Of a stretch of DNA of 64,000 bases, positions 33,056 through 45,080 are shown in pieces. The stretch is from the NCBI GenBank assembly GCA_017893485.1, contig JACEHZ010000365.1:434001-498000 (forward strand), given 5' to 3'. The notes below the pieces were generated by a model. That model was not told where the DNA came from. It was given only the letters and a program-made list of their open reading frames with translations, and searched no databases. A program made the position numbers and the translations under genes. Every line of letters starts with the position of its first letter. Position 1 is the stretch's first letter. The DNA is from Hemerocallis citrina. Lineage: Eukaryota; Streptophyta; Magnoliopsida; Asparagales; Asphodelaceae.

Positions 33056-34880
33056 TATCAGTATGTATGTACATGTATACAACATGTATGTATCAGAGTA
33101 TATATACTGTATACAGTATATACATACAACAAAACTTATACATACATTATAGTCTCATTTTAAAAAAACTGTTTTCATAAAAAATTATTACCAAACAGCT
33201 TTTACACTCTCATTTTCAGAAAATTGTTTTCAGAAAACTGTTTTCATAAAACTATTTTCAAAACAACAAACTAAACACAACCTAAACTTTTTAGCTGTGG
33301 CAATACCCTTATTGCTCGTTAGGCTTCCTTTAGCATTCTCTTTGGAGAGCCCAAAAGCATTTTTAAAGACCTAAAAGTGGTTTGAGTTAAAAATTAGGTG
33401 TTTGACAATTTTTATATAAAAAAAAAACTCGTTTGGGCCAAAAATATTTTCAAAACATTCTTTAAAAAAAAACTCCGTTTGGGCCAAAGATATTTTCAAA
33501 ACATTCTTTTTCTCTTCAAAATTCGACCACACCAATTTGAGGCTTTACGCTTCTAAAAAAATACCTTTTTTTAAAGGCGGCTGGTTGGAGGCTAGATTAC
33601 ATCGTCATGTTTACTCAACCCCCCCCCCCCCCCCCCCCCCCCCTTCCCCTTTAAAACTAAATCACACCAAACTATCAAAATAAATAATTTGGTTAGGAAA
33701 CAAATAAGAAGAAATATTTTTACATCGTATTTTCATCTCATAAATAATTCACATTCGTTTGTTTCTTCCTCCCACATTCCTCCAGCCGCCATTCAGTTTT
33801 TCATCGCAAAAAATGTGAGGGGAAAGCTTTCTCCCATCTCGTCTCTTTTTCCTCCATCTTCTCACTCTTTAGGCCTCGTTCTCCCTCTTCTCAACCTAAA
33901 ATCATAATTATTTGTTGCATCGTTTTCAACGCATCCATAAATTTGACCATTGGTCGAAGTTAATATTTCAACTTTTTATCTGGTTAAAATATAGAAAAAT
34001 TAGTTATTAAATTTATGCAATTAATTAGAAATATTAAAATTGAAAAGAAGTACTTAAGATTTTTTTAAAAAAAATTTAACATGTAAATTCTTTTACAAGA
34101 TGAAAAGAATTTAATCAGTTGCCTCTCGCACTATGGGTAGCACTATGGGTATGCATGAAAAAGGATTAACTAATCGTAGCTAGTTGCAATCAATCAATTT
34201 CCAATTATTCAATCAATCATTCACAATCATTACTTCTCCTTCCATGTCAATACGATATCAATATAGGCCTTACCGAGTACATTTTCTGAGATTTCCCACT
34301 ACTAAGTCAACCCTTATAAACCCCGGCTTATTTAGTATTTTATTACTAAGTCATACATGTACATGCAAGTGGTTATAAGAATGTCAAAGAAATGATAATA
34401 ATGCAGCAACATGATGCATTATACAATAATATATGTGAAGTAGTAAATCTAAAACAACAATTCTCTTTATATTATTTTAACTGATGCCTATTATAACTGG
34501 GTCGAAACCTCAGTACAAGGCAGATAAGGCAGCAGGAATTATAAAAGCTATCACGTATATATGTTCATTCAAGTCGATAAACAATAGGTTATTGTATCAT
34601 GAAATGCATTACACTAATGTACAATAATCAGGATGTTCTTTACAGTGTACAAGTCCATTTATCATGTCATTGTTCAAGTCACAATATCTCAATCGATCAA
34701 TGTATTCAATCACCATTCATTTCCTTTATATACGATTCTAGTCATTTCATTTATGTCAATTGTGTATGTAGGCTTGGGTTTGAGTCAATGGATAATATTA
34801 AGAGGTCAAGAGTACGTCGGGTTAGCTCGTGTAAACCCTCGATACTCCCAACGGACGGGACATAAGGCAATTTAAGATAA
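33056..34880. other. Unassigned DNA with short repeats and a C run
   Basis: Holds a TGTATGTATACAT-like stretch (33060-33130), a duplicated block (33418-33510, CGTTTGGGCCAAA...TTTTCAAAACATTC twice) and a run of about 25 C (33619-33643). No domain, RNA gene or element end was recognised. The part from about 34750 with GGTCAAGAGTACGTCGGG could be LTR-derived. Confidence 0.4.
33418..33510. repeat. About 46-bp tandem duplication
   Basis: Two copies of A-run + CTCGTTTGGGCCAAAAATATTT + TCAAAACATTCTTT with few differences. Confidence 0.8.
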
Positions 34881-35271
34881 TTAAAATGGAACTACTTGCA
34901 GGAGATCAATAAGCTTGAACTAGAAAATTAAAAGAGTTCAAGTGGACTTGCCTGTTAGTTGACGACGATGAATTAAAGATAGAATAACGGGATCAGAATC
35001 TCGGGGAGCAATCCCAAGAAACACGTGCGAAGACCGTGCGAAGATCGACCAAAGAGTGAATTTTCCATACACACGATCAGCCAAAACAGCAAGCAGCGAA
35101 TAGGGATTCGTTGCACCAAAACAGCGAACAGCAAAAACAGCAAATCAGGAAGCTCCGAAGCAGCAGATCTGATCCCAAACACGGAACAGCGACCCAGGAT
35201 TTGCTGTGGGTGAACACGGGACAGCGATCATGGGCGCAAATCTTGATGCGATCCATCGGCTGAGATTCGAT
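34881..35271. other. Unassigned DNA joined to the protease fragment
   Basis: Rich in AACAGC/AGCAG and ACACGG motifs; reads through in frame on the minus strand from the protease. Not recognised as part of an Athila polyprotein. Possibly the leader or LTR of another element. Confidence 0.35.
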
Positions 35272-35757
35272 CCCGCCCATAGCTAGAAAAGGTCGCCCCA
35301 AAATTAACAGAATTTGTTCATCTTCCTCCATGTCAAGTACTATTAAATCAGTTGGAAATATGAACTTTTCTACCTTTACCAAAATGTCTTCAATTATTCC
35401 TCTTGGGTACGTGATAGATCTGTCCGCCAATTGCAAAAAAATTGTAGTAGGTTTTGGTTCTCCAACACCTGATTTCCTGAAAACAGAATAAGGCATAAGA
35501 TTAATACTTGCTCCTAAATCACATAATGCTTTATGAAAAGAAGAATTTCCAATAATGCAAGGAATTGTAAAACTCTCTGGATCTTTAAGTTTAGGAGGCA
35601 CCTTCTTTTGTAAAATTGCACTACTTTCTTCTGTTAGCATCACCATCTCATGCTCTTCCAGCTTCCTCTTGTTTGATAAAAATATCCTTAAAAAATTTAT
35701 CATATTTAGGCATTTGTTCTAAAGCTTCGATAAGAGGAATATTAATATGCAATTGTT
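35272..35757 (-). pseudogene. Athila/Tat-type gypsy Gag-protease fragment
   Basis: The minus-strand frame (continuous from about 35757, with an internal ATG at 35703) contains IPLIEALEQMPKYDKF, then PPKLKDPESFTIPCIIG, the catalytic ALCDLGASINLMPYSVF (Asp-Leu-Gly-Ala) and LADRSITYPRGIIED...LILGRPFLA. This is the retropepsin-like protease region typical of Athila-type gypsy polyproteins. Homology ends after GRPFLAMGG at about 35272; the frame then runs on for about 65 residues of unrelated, cysteine-rich sequence to 35077. Upstream gag and downstream RT/integrase are missing, so it is a rearranged fragment. Confidence 0.85.
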
Positions 35758-36030
35758 GAGTGTGGGACTAGTTGATTATTCTAACCTAGGCTAGTTGTTT
35801 GAAGGTAGGAGGTTATTCCTAACTCACGGCGATTAGTGGATGAAAATACTTGGACTAACCTAAGTGGATTAGCTAACACGTGTGCTTATAAGTATACTAT
35901 TTTGCTCTCAGTGAGACTAATTATTAGTTGGTTACCAAGGTTGGTCCTAGTTCCTATAATTATTAGAGATGTTTGGACTAAATTGGAGATGCATGCTTTA
36001 GAAGACACAAGTTACAAGCAATTAAAAAAA
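35758..36030. other. Unassigned spacer
   Basis: Short AT-rich stretch right of the protease fragment with CCTAGGCTAG and GGTTGGTCC; no element recognised. Confidence 0.3.
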
Positions 36031-37030
36031 AGGGAATGAAAAGGAGTGAAAGGGATGCCCTAAAGAAAGGAATCTAAATGTTGGAATGAATACTAAGGGA
36101 GAACACACAAGTTTAATGGGTGATTATGCGGAAATTAAAACTTAAATAAAATGTGAAATGTAAGAAGATAGAGTTAGAGAAAGAAAACAGAGCAAGTACA
36201 CAAGACACAGCGATATAACGTGGTTCAACCCCCAGGTCTACGTCCACACCACCTACTTGTAGCAATTCTCCGCCACAAGCGTTCCAATATACTTTAAAAC
36301 CTTGTACAATGATTCCCAGAATTCAGGTCGAGAGTCCTATTACACCTGCAGGACTTCTATAAACAAGTCCCGCAAAACCCAGCAAAGTGGAAGAAAAGAA
36401 AAACTCTCAAGATCTATAACGATCTTGACTAAAGAAAACAATGAAAGCTCTCACACTCTGATTGTTGAATGAATAATTAGTTCAGAAAAATTATAATTGC
36501 AAGGGACCAAGAATACTCAGTGAATTCGCCTCTATTTATAGATCAAGAAAATGTATCTTTCTAAAAGCAAACAGATATTTTCGAAATAGTCAAAACTGCA
36601 TGTGATCGGTCAACCATTTTATTGAGCAGTTGACCATTCATCTTTTAACGCAAAAATTGAGTGATGACTGGTCGACTGACTCATTTTTTTTCACTATAAT
36701 GAGCGGTCGACCGACATATTGTACGGTCGACCGCCATCGTGCAGACTTAAACTTTTATTTGGCGAATTCACTTTCCATATACTAATCAATCAATCAATGA
36801 CTCTTTACATTGTATTTTCTCATAATAACAGAAATAAATAATTGATTATTACTGGCATTCTTGAGGATTTGAAACACATGTTTCTTGAGTTGAAATCTTC
36901 TTGATATTTGTAATCTTCTTTGATGCATTCCTATTTTGCTTGATTGCTAATCGTTTTTGCTCTTCGTTTTGAATTACAATTTCTTGTAAATTCTGTAAAT
37001 CTCAACTAAAAATATTAGTTGTAAATGATA
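36031..37030 (-). mobile_element. Probable LTR remnant, minus orientation
   Basis: Contains a minus-strand TATA box (CTATAAATAGAGGCG, about 36531-36541), CGTGGTTCAACCCCCAGGTC as found in many plant LTR leaders, and upstream of the TATA box a cluster of GGTCGAC motifs (36665-36740). Exact TG...CA ends and a target duplication were not established; a candidate left end is TGTTGGAATGAATAC at 36079. Assignment is inference. Confidence 0.4.
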
Positions 37031-37379
37031 CATTTTGTGCACACTAAATTTTGGACAAACAGTTTTTTGGACAAATTGCAAATAAGTATACTAGTGTACC
37101 CCCTGTACCAATTGCATAGACTTTACCAAAGATATATTAAAATATCAAAAATATTCAATAAAAAATTCGGTAGAACCTCCCCATATATAAAACTTTTTTC
37201 CTGTATAATTATAATAAAATCTATCAATATTCAACAATTATGTAGTAAAGATGTTGCAGAAAACACAATCTTCATACTCAAATATTTGATGGCAAAAAGC
37301 ACTTCCAAACTCATTCACAATAATCTTTCATACTTAAATGTTAATTAAAAAAAGTATACCAGGAGAGAAGAACATATTT

Positions 37380-38030
37380 AAAATACCTGGAGTAATGAAA
37401 AACTCTGACTTCCCTTGATAATCTGAAACTACCTTGATTTGAACATCCACGGGCAAAACTGCACAACCTAAAATAATTATGAGAGATTGCTAAAAATGAA
37501 TGACCAGTTGAAAAACTTAACTAAGGATATTTTCTTAATGGACATGTTTTTAAATAACTCTGAGTGTCGCTCCAAAGTGTTCATGTTGTATGAATTTTAA
37601 TCTGTGCAAGCGGATACGTCTTTGATAATTAATTATCATAGGGTCGCACTTTAAACACATGAATCCTCCACTTAGCTTTTTCCTGTAGCATAACATTGGG
37701 CCTAGAAGATTAATGACCATATGTGGATGTCAAAGACAATAATTTTGTACATAACCATCATTCAATAAAGTATTATTGTAAAAAGTTTCCACTATATAAT
37801 TTTTCAGACTAAAACATACCGAGTACTAATTCATGACTAATTACATGGCTAAAATAATACTGAAATATGCCTCTGACTTTGCCTCCTCAACAGATAATGC
37901 AATTGCATAAAATTTTGTTTACCCATCAACAAACCATTTGTACCTGACAGTCTGCACATCAACTTTCCAGTGAAGGCCCACATCATTAATTGCACACTTG
38001 TATTCTCCTCCCGTAGGATACCTTTTAAGA
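37380..38030 (-). pseudogene. RPA70-like (replication protein A) exon fragments, first set
   Basis: Two minus-strand blocks resemble the C-terminal OB/zinc region of plant RPA1-like proteins. Block at about 38030-37921 reads RYPTGGEYKC...VQTVRYKWFVDG, the zinc ribbon then start of the last OB fold. Block at about 37470-37380 reads LPVDVQIKVVSDYQGKSE then FFITPG. Separated by non-coding DNA, no complete frame. RPA-like genes commonly accompany plant Helitron Rep/helicase genes, and a helicase fragment lies immediately upstream (38680-39470). Confidence 0.55.
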
Positions 38031-38679
38031 TGAATGACGATCAGAAATTGAACTTAGTAATGACATCTTTATTTTAAGAACAGAATTAAAAGTCAATTGT
38101 ATGATAAAATGAAATTCAAGGAAAACCTATAAACTTAAGAACTGTACATCATCTCACAAAAAATGTGCTAAGCAATCATATATCATATGTATTGACATCG
38201 GAATGAACGGGAAGTAACTTGCATCAAGGAGAACAGTCCACATTGAATTGACTCCCACTTGCAGTGAAGTAATTGATGAATGTATGTTATGAATCATAGT
38301 AAAAAGAAAAAGTATTGGGAAAGTTTCTTCCGTGCTTTCTTATTACTTGTTATGTATCCCCACCAATTTCCAAAATTCTAAAGACATACATCTTTCATAA
38401 CTCAAATAGTTTTATACCCTTATATAGCATCCTTAGCCATTTTACGGGCCCAAACCCTATTTGCCAAATTCTAACTCCTCCAAGAAAATTACTTATATAG
38501 AGGCATGAACAAATTTGAATTGATATGACAGAATACATAAAAAAGAAAAGAATAACTAAGGCTTTGATAAACTCTAATAAAATGACATAATGAGATTCGT
38601 AAATATAAAAACATTGTGTACCAAAAACTATTATTTTAATCATTTGAATATAATTTCAAGAGTTAATGACATTTACCTT

Positions 38680-39470
38680 TCAATTGATTATCATGGAGTT
38701 ACGCACTTCTTGAAGAACTTCTTTATATATCACATTACGTGTACGATCATTAGTCTTTTCGGGATCATTTGAGTTATCTATTAGCAACATCTTCAAGCTA
38801 GATTGGGAAATGCAATGCGATAATGCTACATACAATTGACCGTACGTAAATATATATTTTTTAAGATAAACCCCAACACCATGGAGAGTTTGGCCCTGAC
38901 TCTTGTTTATTGTCATAGCAAATGCCAACTTTACAGGAAATTGTCTTCTTCTCAGGAAAAATGGCTGCCTGATTTCTGTAGGCGACATGCTCATTCTTTG
39001 AATCACAACTGTCTCACCTGCACACATTCCCGTAATAATTGTAGCTATAATAATATGTTCTCCCAGAGTATGAACAGTAAGACGTGTTCCATTGCAAAGT
39101 CCTAGAAACTGATTCAAATTTCTTAGCAGTATAATTAGTATTTCTTGCTTCAATTCGAAACAATGATTTGGTAGCCCGCTCATCTTAATTGTGTGTAGAA
39201 ATTCAGGCGGATGCATATCTTGCTCATTTGTAACGTTCAAGATATGATCAACTGAATCTGCACTTAAGTAGTTGACAACAAGTCTTGGAACCATAGACAA
39301 TATATGAGAATTAATGACACCAACTTCTTCATTAGTAAGTGCTAGAATAGCACGTTTTTCAAGGAATGTTGGGTCATTATATCTAGATTCAATATTAGGA
39401 TAAATCCAGTCTATCAAACCTTTCAGACCATCTGCAGCTTTAATTAGAAGGTCATTTGATATTTGTCAGC
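38680..39470 (-). pseudogene. Helitron-type PIF1 helicase, C-terminal fragment
   Basis: About 260 residues open from near 39470 with no ATG at the left edge of homology. It shows AADGLKGLIDWIYPNI, FLEKRAILALTNEEV, INSHILS, PPEFLHTIKMSGLPNHC and LNLGLCNGTRLTV-like GLCNGTRL, then the terminal motif AMTINKSQGQTL and FTYGQLYVALSHC. This order is that of the PIF1-like helicase of plant Helitrons (DNA unwinding for rolling-circle transposition). The conserved ALSR of the last helicase motif is ALSH here, so activity is doubtful. Walker motifs and the Rep domain are absent. RPA-like exons flank it on both sides. Confidence 0.8.
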
Positions 39471-39490
39471 TTTAATTAGAAGACAATTAT

Positions 39491-39829
39491 TTAAATATGA
39501 ATAATAATATTAATTTTATTATTTATGTAATTAAACAAAGTGAAGAAAAACAAAACGAAACAATACCTATTGAGATAAATAACAATAGGGATTAACTCGA
39601 AAGAAAGTATAACATGAGAGAATAACACATTTAACATACCTGATGTAATGAAAAACTCTGACTTCCCATAATATAATTGGAAATCTCTCACTATCTTTGA
39701 ATCTTCACACCTAATGTTGCAAACAAATAGTTGAAAATACGTCAACAATACAAATTTCTTGATTATTGAATATCCGCAGCGGATACTTCTTATATTAACT
39801 TTCTCCCCCAAATCCACTGCAACAATCAA
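39491..39829 (-). pseudogene. RPA70-like exon fragment, second copy
   Basis: A minus-strand frame reads NIRCEDSKIVRDFQLYYG then KSEFFITSGML, matching the block at 37470-37380 (SDYQGKSEFFITPGILN). The flanking non-coding DNA is also similar (ACCTGATGTAATG / ACCTGGAGTAATG on the plus strand). The exon therefore exists twice, on either side of the helicase fragment. Confidence 0.5.
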
Positions 39830-41405
39830 GACGACGTGGAGAATAAAAAAGAGGGAGAGTTAAGGAAACAACCTTGATTTGAACTTCCAAGGGCAAATTG
39901 GAGCAGAAGGCACTCGGCTTTCTTCTGTTAAAGTATATTTAAAAAAAAATCAAAGTTTTTCAGATTATAGAACAGAAGTTAATTATAATTAATCTTAAAC
40001 ATATGGTTCAGAACACATTGACGTAAACAATCATGAAGATGTTGAGAGAAATACTAATCGCAAAACCCAACCCATCCCAAAAATTCATTCGAGTTTAATT
40101 CAAAGTTAAATTCGATATGTATTTTATAAGGTCATATACATAGATCGATAATAAATTCATGGAAGTTAAGACATAAAACATGACTACGACCACTATCTTA
40201 GATACTGAGTAAGCGAGTAGACATCATTTTGCTGGGGAATGACAATTATAACTATTTGAGAGTTCATCAATAAAATTAGCAATTTTGATGACAATTTATG
40301 ACCTTAACGCAAACCTCCAGTTTTTTTGTTTCAGTAACCCCAGTACTGAGCAAATTGGCAACATTGAACATCAAATTTCCTATATAATATCAATAATCAA
40401 ATCTATTGTTCTTAATTAGGGGGGTAAGCCTATTAACTTCTTTTGTTCTTCCCCATAATTTTGCCCATATCTATACTCTTCGAATTTTAGACAAAATGCT
40501 TCAATTCTATGCATTCAACAGCCTAAATCAATAATCTGGGGGAAAATTAAAACACTCCTCTATCTAAAAAATAATTATCAAAAGAACTCATTTGGCTTGT
40601 ACTTTACTAAATATATAATCTTTTATAACTGTCGAGATGCTACTCTTTCTTTTCTTACATTCTACTCTAAAAAAATGTTAATCAATTATTAATTAAGCTT
40701 CCAGTATTCAAAATCAACTATTAATAATGTTTAGCTGAATTTAACCAAAACCCTCCATCAAAATAACTGAAAAACCCCTTAAAATATCACAACTTTAGAC
40801 TTCAACAATGAAAAAAATCAAATTAAATTGAGTAAAGAAAAAAAATGGGAGAAAAGATTATTATACACACCGATTTCATGTTCTGATCTTTCAGAGAGTT
40901 CCATTGGTTTGATCGGAAACAGAGCAAATGGTTTGGATTTGGGCGTGCTGACGAACGGTGAACGATCGCAACTGTGTTCTGGGCGAGGGGCGACGGCGAG
41001 GATAGGTGAACGGTGAACGACGACGGTTTGGATTGTGGGGGGACTTGCGAACGGCGAATCGCGATGTTAGAAAATGGAGAACGACGAGGATGTGTTGGGG
41101 GGGGATTGGGAGAGGGAGGGTTTTTTGTGTCTTGTTTTGTGTTTATTTTGTTTTGTTAAGTTCAAGGTGTGCTCTGCACGTGATAAAATAAGGTTGAACT
41201 CCTATTTTTGCTCTCCTTTCTCTATTTTAAGATAGCGAAAGAAGAGAGGAGGTAGGCCTATTAGCTTAAGATATAGTATAATATCACGGATCCTGAATTT
41301 TAAAAATCAATTAGGCGCACGCATCATATACAATACTAGCTTTTCTATCAAAAAATATATATACATAATACTGGCTTTATAGTCAACCTATAATGAATTT
41401 CATAA
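39830..41405. other. Unassigned DNA right of the helicase region
   Basis: AT-rich, with a GC-richer patch at 40900-41100 containing GAACGGTGAACG repeats (also GCGAACGGCGAATCG), possibly the 5' region of the minus-strand Helitron gene. No confident element ends. Confidence 0.35.
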
Positions 41406-42213
41406 CTCGTATTTCTCCAAAAAAAAAAAAGCTTTCATACAATACTGGAGAATGAAAGCCCCACTTAAAAATCAAAGCTTTCTTATGGTTGGTACTTAAT
41501 GATGTGATCCTGACTAGAGAAAACCTCGCTAAGTGTCAACCGAGTGTGGACTCTCAATGCGGGTTCTGCCAAACTGCCCTGGTGAATAGAGACCATCTTT
41601 TTATACAGTGTCCTAGGAGCAAGGCGGTACTCAGCGCCCTAGGGACAACTCAATACTCTAGTACATACGAGGACCTGTGGGTAGGCCCAAAGTTCGCGAA
41701 GGAGAGGGGTTCTATGAGAGAAGCGTGGTATATCGCTATTGCCGCAATGACCTGGGTTCTCTGGCTAGACAGAAATAATCTTTACTTTCGTAGAACTTGC
41801 AATAGTATCTCTAGCAATTTGACTCATGTTATGCATTTTATTTCATTTTGGGCTAATGTGGCAGCAATACGTCCCAGGAGAAGGACTGCAAGTGTATTCC
41901 AGGTAGAGGAGTTTGATGATGAGGAGATCGAGATCGGGCCGACGATCGATTGATATCCAGCACGGTATACTATGGTCTTTGATACCCACCACCCCAGGAT
42001 TTGTTGGGGGGATATGATGTATTTCTTTACGGCTACTCCATGTTTCTTTTGTCCCACCCTCCATGTTCAGGGTGGAGGTTATGTTCTTTTGTTTTGTTTG
42101 TAGGATTTTGTAGTTGGTTCAGTACTCTGAGTTTGTTTTATTAATCTCTTATTAATGAAACAGGGTGGCCAGACTTCACATTTTCTTCAAAAAAAAAAAA
42201 CTCGTATTTCTCC
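41406..42213 (+). mobile_element. 5'-truncated LINE (41419-42200) with 13-bp target duplication
   Basis: CTCGTATTTCTCC occurs at 41406-41418 and again at 42201-42213, bounding a segment that carries the 3' end of a LINE ORF2 and ends in a 12-A tail (42189-42200). Perfect 13-bp duplication, 5' truncation and poly(A) are the hallmarks of target-primed reverse transcription. Unusually it also starts with a run of about 12 A right after the left duplication. Confidence 0.88.
41451..41956 (+). pseudogene. LINE ORF2 C-terminal zinc domain (zf-RVT)
   Basis: Open frame from about 41451 (HLKIKAFLWLVLNDVILT) through QCGFCQTALVNRDHLFIQCP, the Cys-X2-Cys...His...Cys zinc-binding region found C-terminal to plant LINE reverse transcriptase, then EAWYIAIAAMTWVLWLDRN to the natural stop near 41953. 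The endonuclease and RT domains are missing because of 5' truncation, so it is a dead fragment. Confidence 0.85.
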
Positions 42214-43004
42214 GTATTCAAATGATTGAATGACAAAACCGCATAAAAGAAAGCGAACAATTAAAGACTTCATTATGGTTTTCTATTATTTATATCATGA
42301 GGCTGGAGTTCCTTTAGAACCCTATCCATAATTTAGGAAAAAAAGTAGAACATCTTAAAATTACTAACCTGGGTTTAATATACGTAAACACCTGGAAGTC
42401 ATATATGCATAAGGAAGGTCTGAAGCCACAATTTAAATATAGTAGTAAGTGCGATGCACGTCTTAATAAATATAGTTTTTTAAAATAAAAATTTAGACAT
42501 AATCTGGATTTGAACTTAGAACCTCCTTTATAATAGTTATGCACGTGTATTGCACGGGTTGGTAGATTGACAAAATATTTACAAATGACACTAAGGTCTT
42601 CTCCCATTATAATATTAGAAATAGGAGTATTTCTTAGTTTTTAAAAATAGTGGGGGTATATGCTAATTTTCACATTTTAAATGGGGGCATTTGCTAAAAT
42701 ATCCCTTTTTAGGAGCTGCACGTGCATCACATGGGTATGTTTGGTGGATTTAGTTTGCCGTATATTGCACGTGTTTACTCAGTTACAAAATTAGGATTTG
42801 TTTGTTTACAACCCCAACTCTCCCATTAAAATATATATTTAAATTTAAATATATGAATAAGGAAGGTCTGAAGCCACAATTTAATTGTAACACTACAACT
42901 ACTTTATTGCTTACATGCTGATTCCAAGTTATGAAAAAATCTGAGTTATGTAATAGTTATTGCTGACATGCTTACACATACAATTTATACATTAGAGCTA
43001 AGGT
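42214..43004. other. Spacer with a duplicated flank and a small Helitron
   Basis: ATAAGGAAGGTCTGAAGCCACAA occurs at about 42408-42432 and again near 42858-42882, flanking some 420 bp that includes the small Helitron-like element. Otherwise no features. Further LCB2 exons (including the PLP-lysine exon) would be expected here but were not recognised. Confidence 0.4.
42439..42619 (-). mobile_element. Small Helitron-like element
   Basis: On the minus strand it begins TCTAATATTATAATGGGAG at 42619, like the Helitron 5' end at 3512, and ends with hairpin-forming GTGCATCGCAC, TTACTACTAT at 42439, a one-base change from the CTAG terminus. 181 bp, non-coding. Confidence 0.45.
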
Positions 43005-43206
43005 CAGGGCCGACCCTAAGTTTTCGGGGGTCCGAGGCGAAAGACCCAAATAATTATTTTTTGGCCCCTAATAACAATATAATTTTTTACGTACAAAATA
43101 TGTACCTATTTACAAGGAGAATACAAATTTGGGGTCCTTAAAATTGTAAAAAAATCGGGGGCCTGAAGCGGCCGCCTCACCTACCTCAAGGTGGGGGCTA
43201 GCCCTA
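43005..43206. mobile_element. hAT-type MITE (202 bp) in the LCB2 relic
   Basis: Starts CAGGGCCGACCCTAAG and ends GGGGGCTAGCCCTA, giving imperfect terminal inverted repeats of the CAGGGCCGGCCC type seen in plant hAT elements. Flanks GCTAAGGT (42997-43004) and GCTATGGC (43207-43214) agree at 6 of 8 positions, consistent with an old 8-bp duplication. No coding potential. Confidence 0.65.
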
Positions 43207-43488
43207 GCTATGGCTGAATGTTCAAGTAGCATTTGACTACCTCAAGCTTCATAGTTTACAACCATATTGCAAAATACATGAATATAAGAATACAAAGGAG
43301 TTATAATTTAGACGGGATCAAACCTTGTATTTCTTACAAACAGCTATAATCTTCGGGAGTCTGCAGAGCTCCCCTTCCATGCTATAAATTCCCTCAACAA
43401 TGACAATTATCTTTTACCAAGGTCTATGTGTCTGAGGTTGCCCCTCGGCAATCTGTTCCCTCGGTACTTCCACCAAGAAGCGGTTTGG

Positions 43489-44374
43489 TTGGTTGTAAAA
43501 GAAATCAAGAGGAAGAACACTGTAGCGAAAGCAAATTCTTAAATTTGATTTTTTGAAATAGCTTTGATTTGATGTAGATTTACTGTAGCAAAAATAGTTT
43601 TACACAAACGATTAGCTTTGTTTAAGTTGTAAGAACATTGTAGCGAAAGTAATTTAAAATACTTTTTAACTTTTGGTTTTATTTGAAATTTAACTCAATT
43701 AACTATGGTTTAAACTAATTAAATTAAATTAATCTTAATTAAATTAAACAAAAACAAAAAAAATTAAACTCAATTAACAGCTGCTTAATCATAATTAAAT
43801 TGATCTTAATTAAATTAAACCAAAAAATCCTGAAACAAAAAAAAAACCAAGCTAAAAAAACTAAAACCTCAACAAAAAAAAACTAAGCAAAAAAGAAAAA
43901 AACCCCCGAGATAAAAAATAATTTGAGCAAAAAAAAAAAACAAAGCTTTATGTTAATATATGGGGACTTTAGTCCCACATCGTCTAGGAGAGGGGGAGTT
44001 AGTTGGTTTAAATAGAGTTTTGTAAAACATATAGAAGACAAAGGAAATTCAGGACTGGAGAGAAAGTGTGAGAAATAAAAGAATTAAATATGCGTGAACA
44101 GTGTTGTGCGAGTGTTTTCCGAGCAAAAAGTTCGGAAATAAAAACAGGCAAAAAGTACACATTTGTACGAACTCAAAAAATTTCTCATACAACCAACCAA
44201 AGCACTGCTATAGTATTCCACCTAAGATTTGATTTTTTGCAGCTTTACAAGCAACCAAATCACCCCCAAATGTGATGGAGCTACAATACACAAAAACAGC
44301 AAATGAGAGAAAACAGATAAAGCATATTGAGATTACGAGGATTACATCTCTGCAATTTGGATGAAGATCTTACT
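43489..44374. other. Intron of the LCB2 relic
   Basis: AT-rich, with A-rich low complexity around 43730-43940. At 43965-44000 TTTAGTCCCACATCGTC followed by GGTTTAAATAGAG resembles the start region of small LTR or TRIM elements, but ends were not established. Confidence 0.4.
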
Positions 44375-45080
44375 ATTATGTTGGAAAACTCGTATTGTTG
44401 CAACAGATCCTCGAGCACCATTGACAAATGAGTTATGGTTCAACGAGTCACTGATTATCAAGCCACCCTATGATTGGATTGTTCGTGATTCAGATTAGAA
44501 GAAGATACGATAAAACATGGAGGTCGAAGCAGTCGAAGAGAGTCGAAGATAGAAACAATAAAAACAGGTGCAGGCAGAGTTACAGTCAACTGTCCAAGGT
44601 TGCGATCGACTGCATACCCGATCGCATAGTGTACAAGGTTTTCCCGAAAAGGGGACATTCGACCGCAACTTTGGGGCAGTCGACCGACCGCGGCATTGTG
44701 TTATTTTGAGCTTCGATTTGTTAGGTGGTTTAAGCTCAATCTTCAACTCCAAGTCAGATCGTACGGCACCTTTTCGGAAACTTCTTCTACAGGCAGTGAC
44801 GTAGCCAGGATTTTCATCTAGGGGGCGCGATACTTACTATTAAAAAAATTATAATAAACACATTTTCAAGCCTCAAATATAATATATTACTACAAAATGT
44901 CACAAACTATTACAATCACTAAATATCATTTTTCTTTAGCAATAAAACCCTTTGAGATTTCATATTTAGAATATATTGAATGATATCTTCATTGTTAATG
45001 CCATCCAATACATCTCTTTCAGTATATGTAATCAAACAATCATTCATCATCTCATCTCCCAATCGGTTTCGTAATAAAGT

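Noticed and set aside
43965..44010. Possible TRIM start (AGTCCCACATCG)
   Set aside because: No paired terminal repeat or target duplication found.
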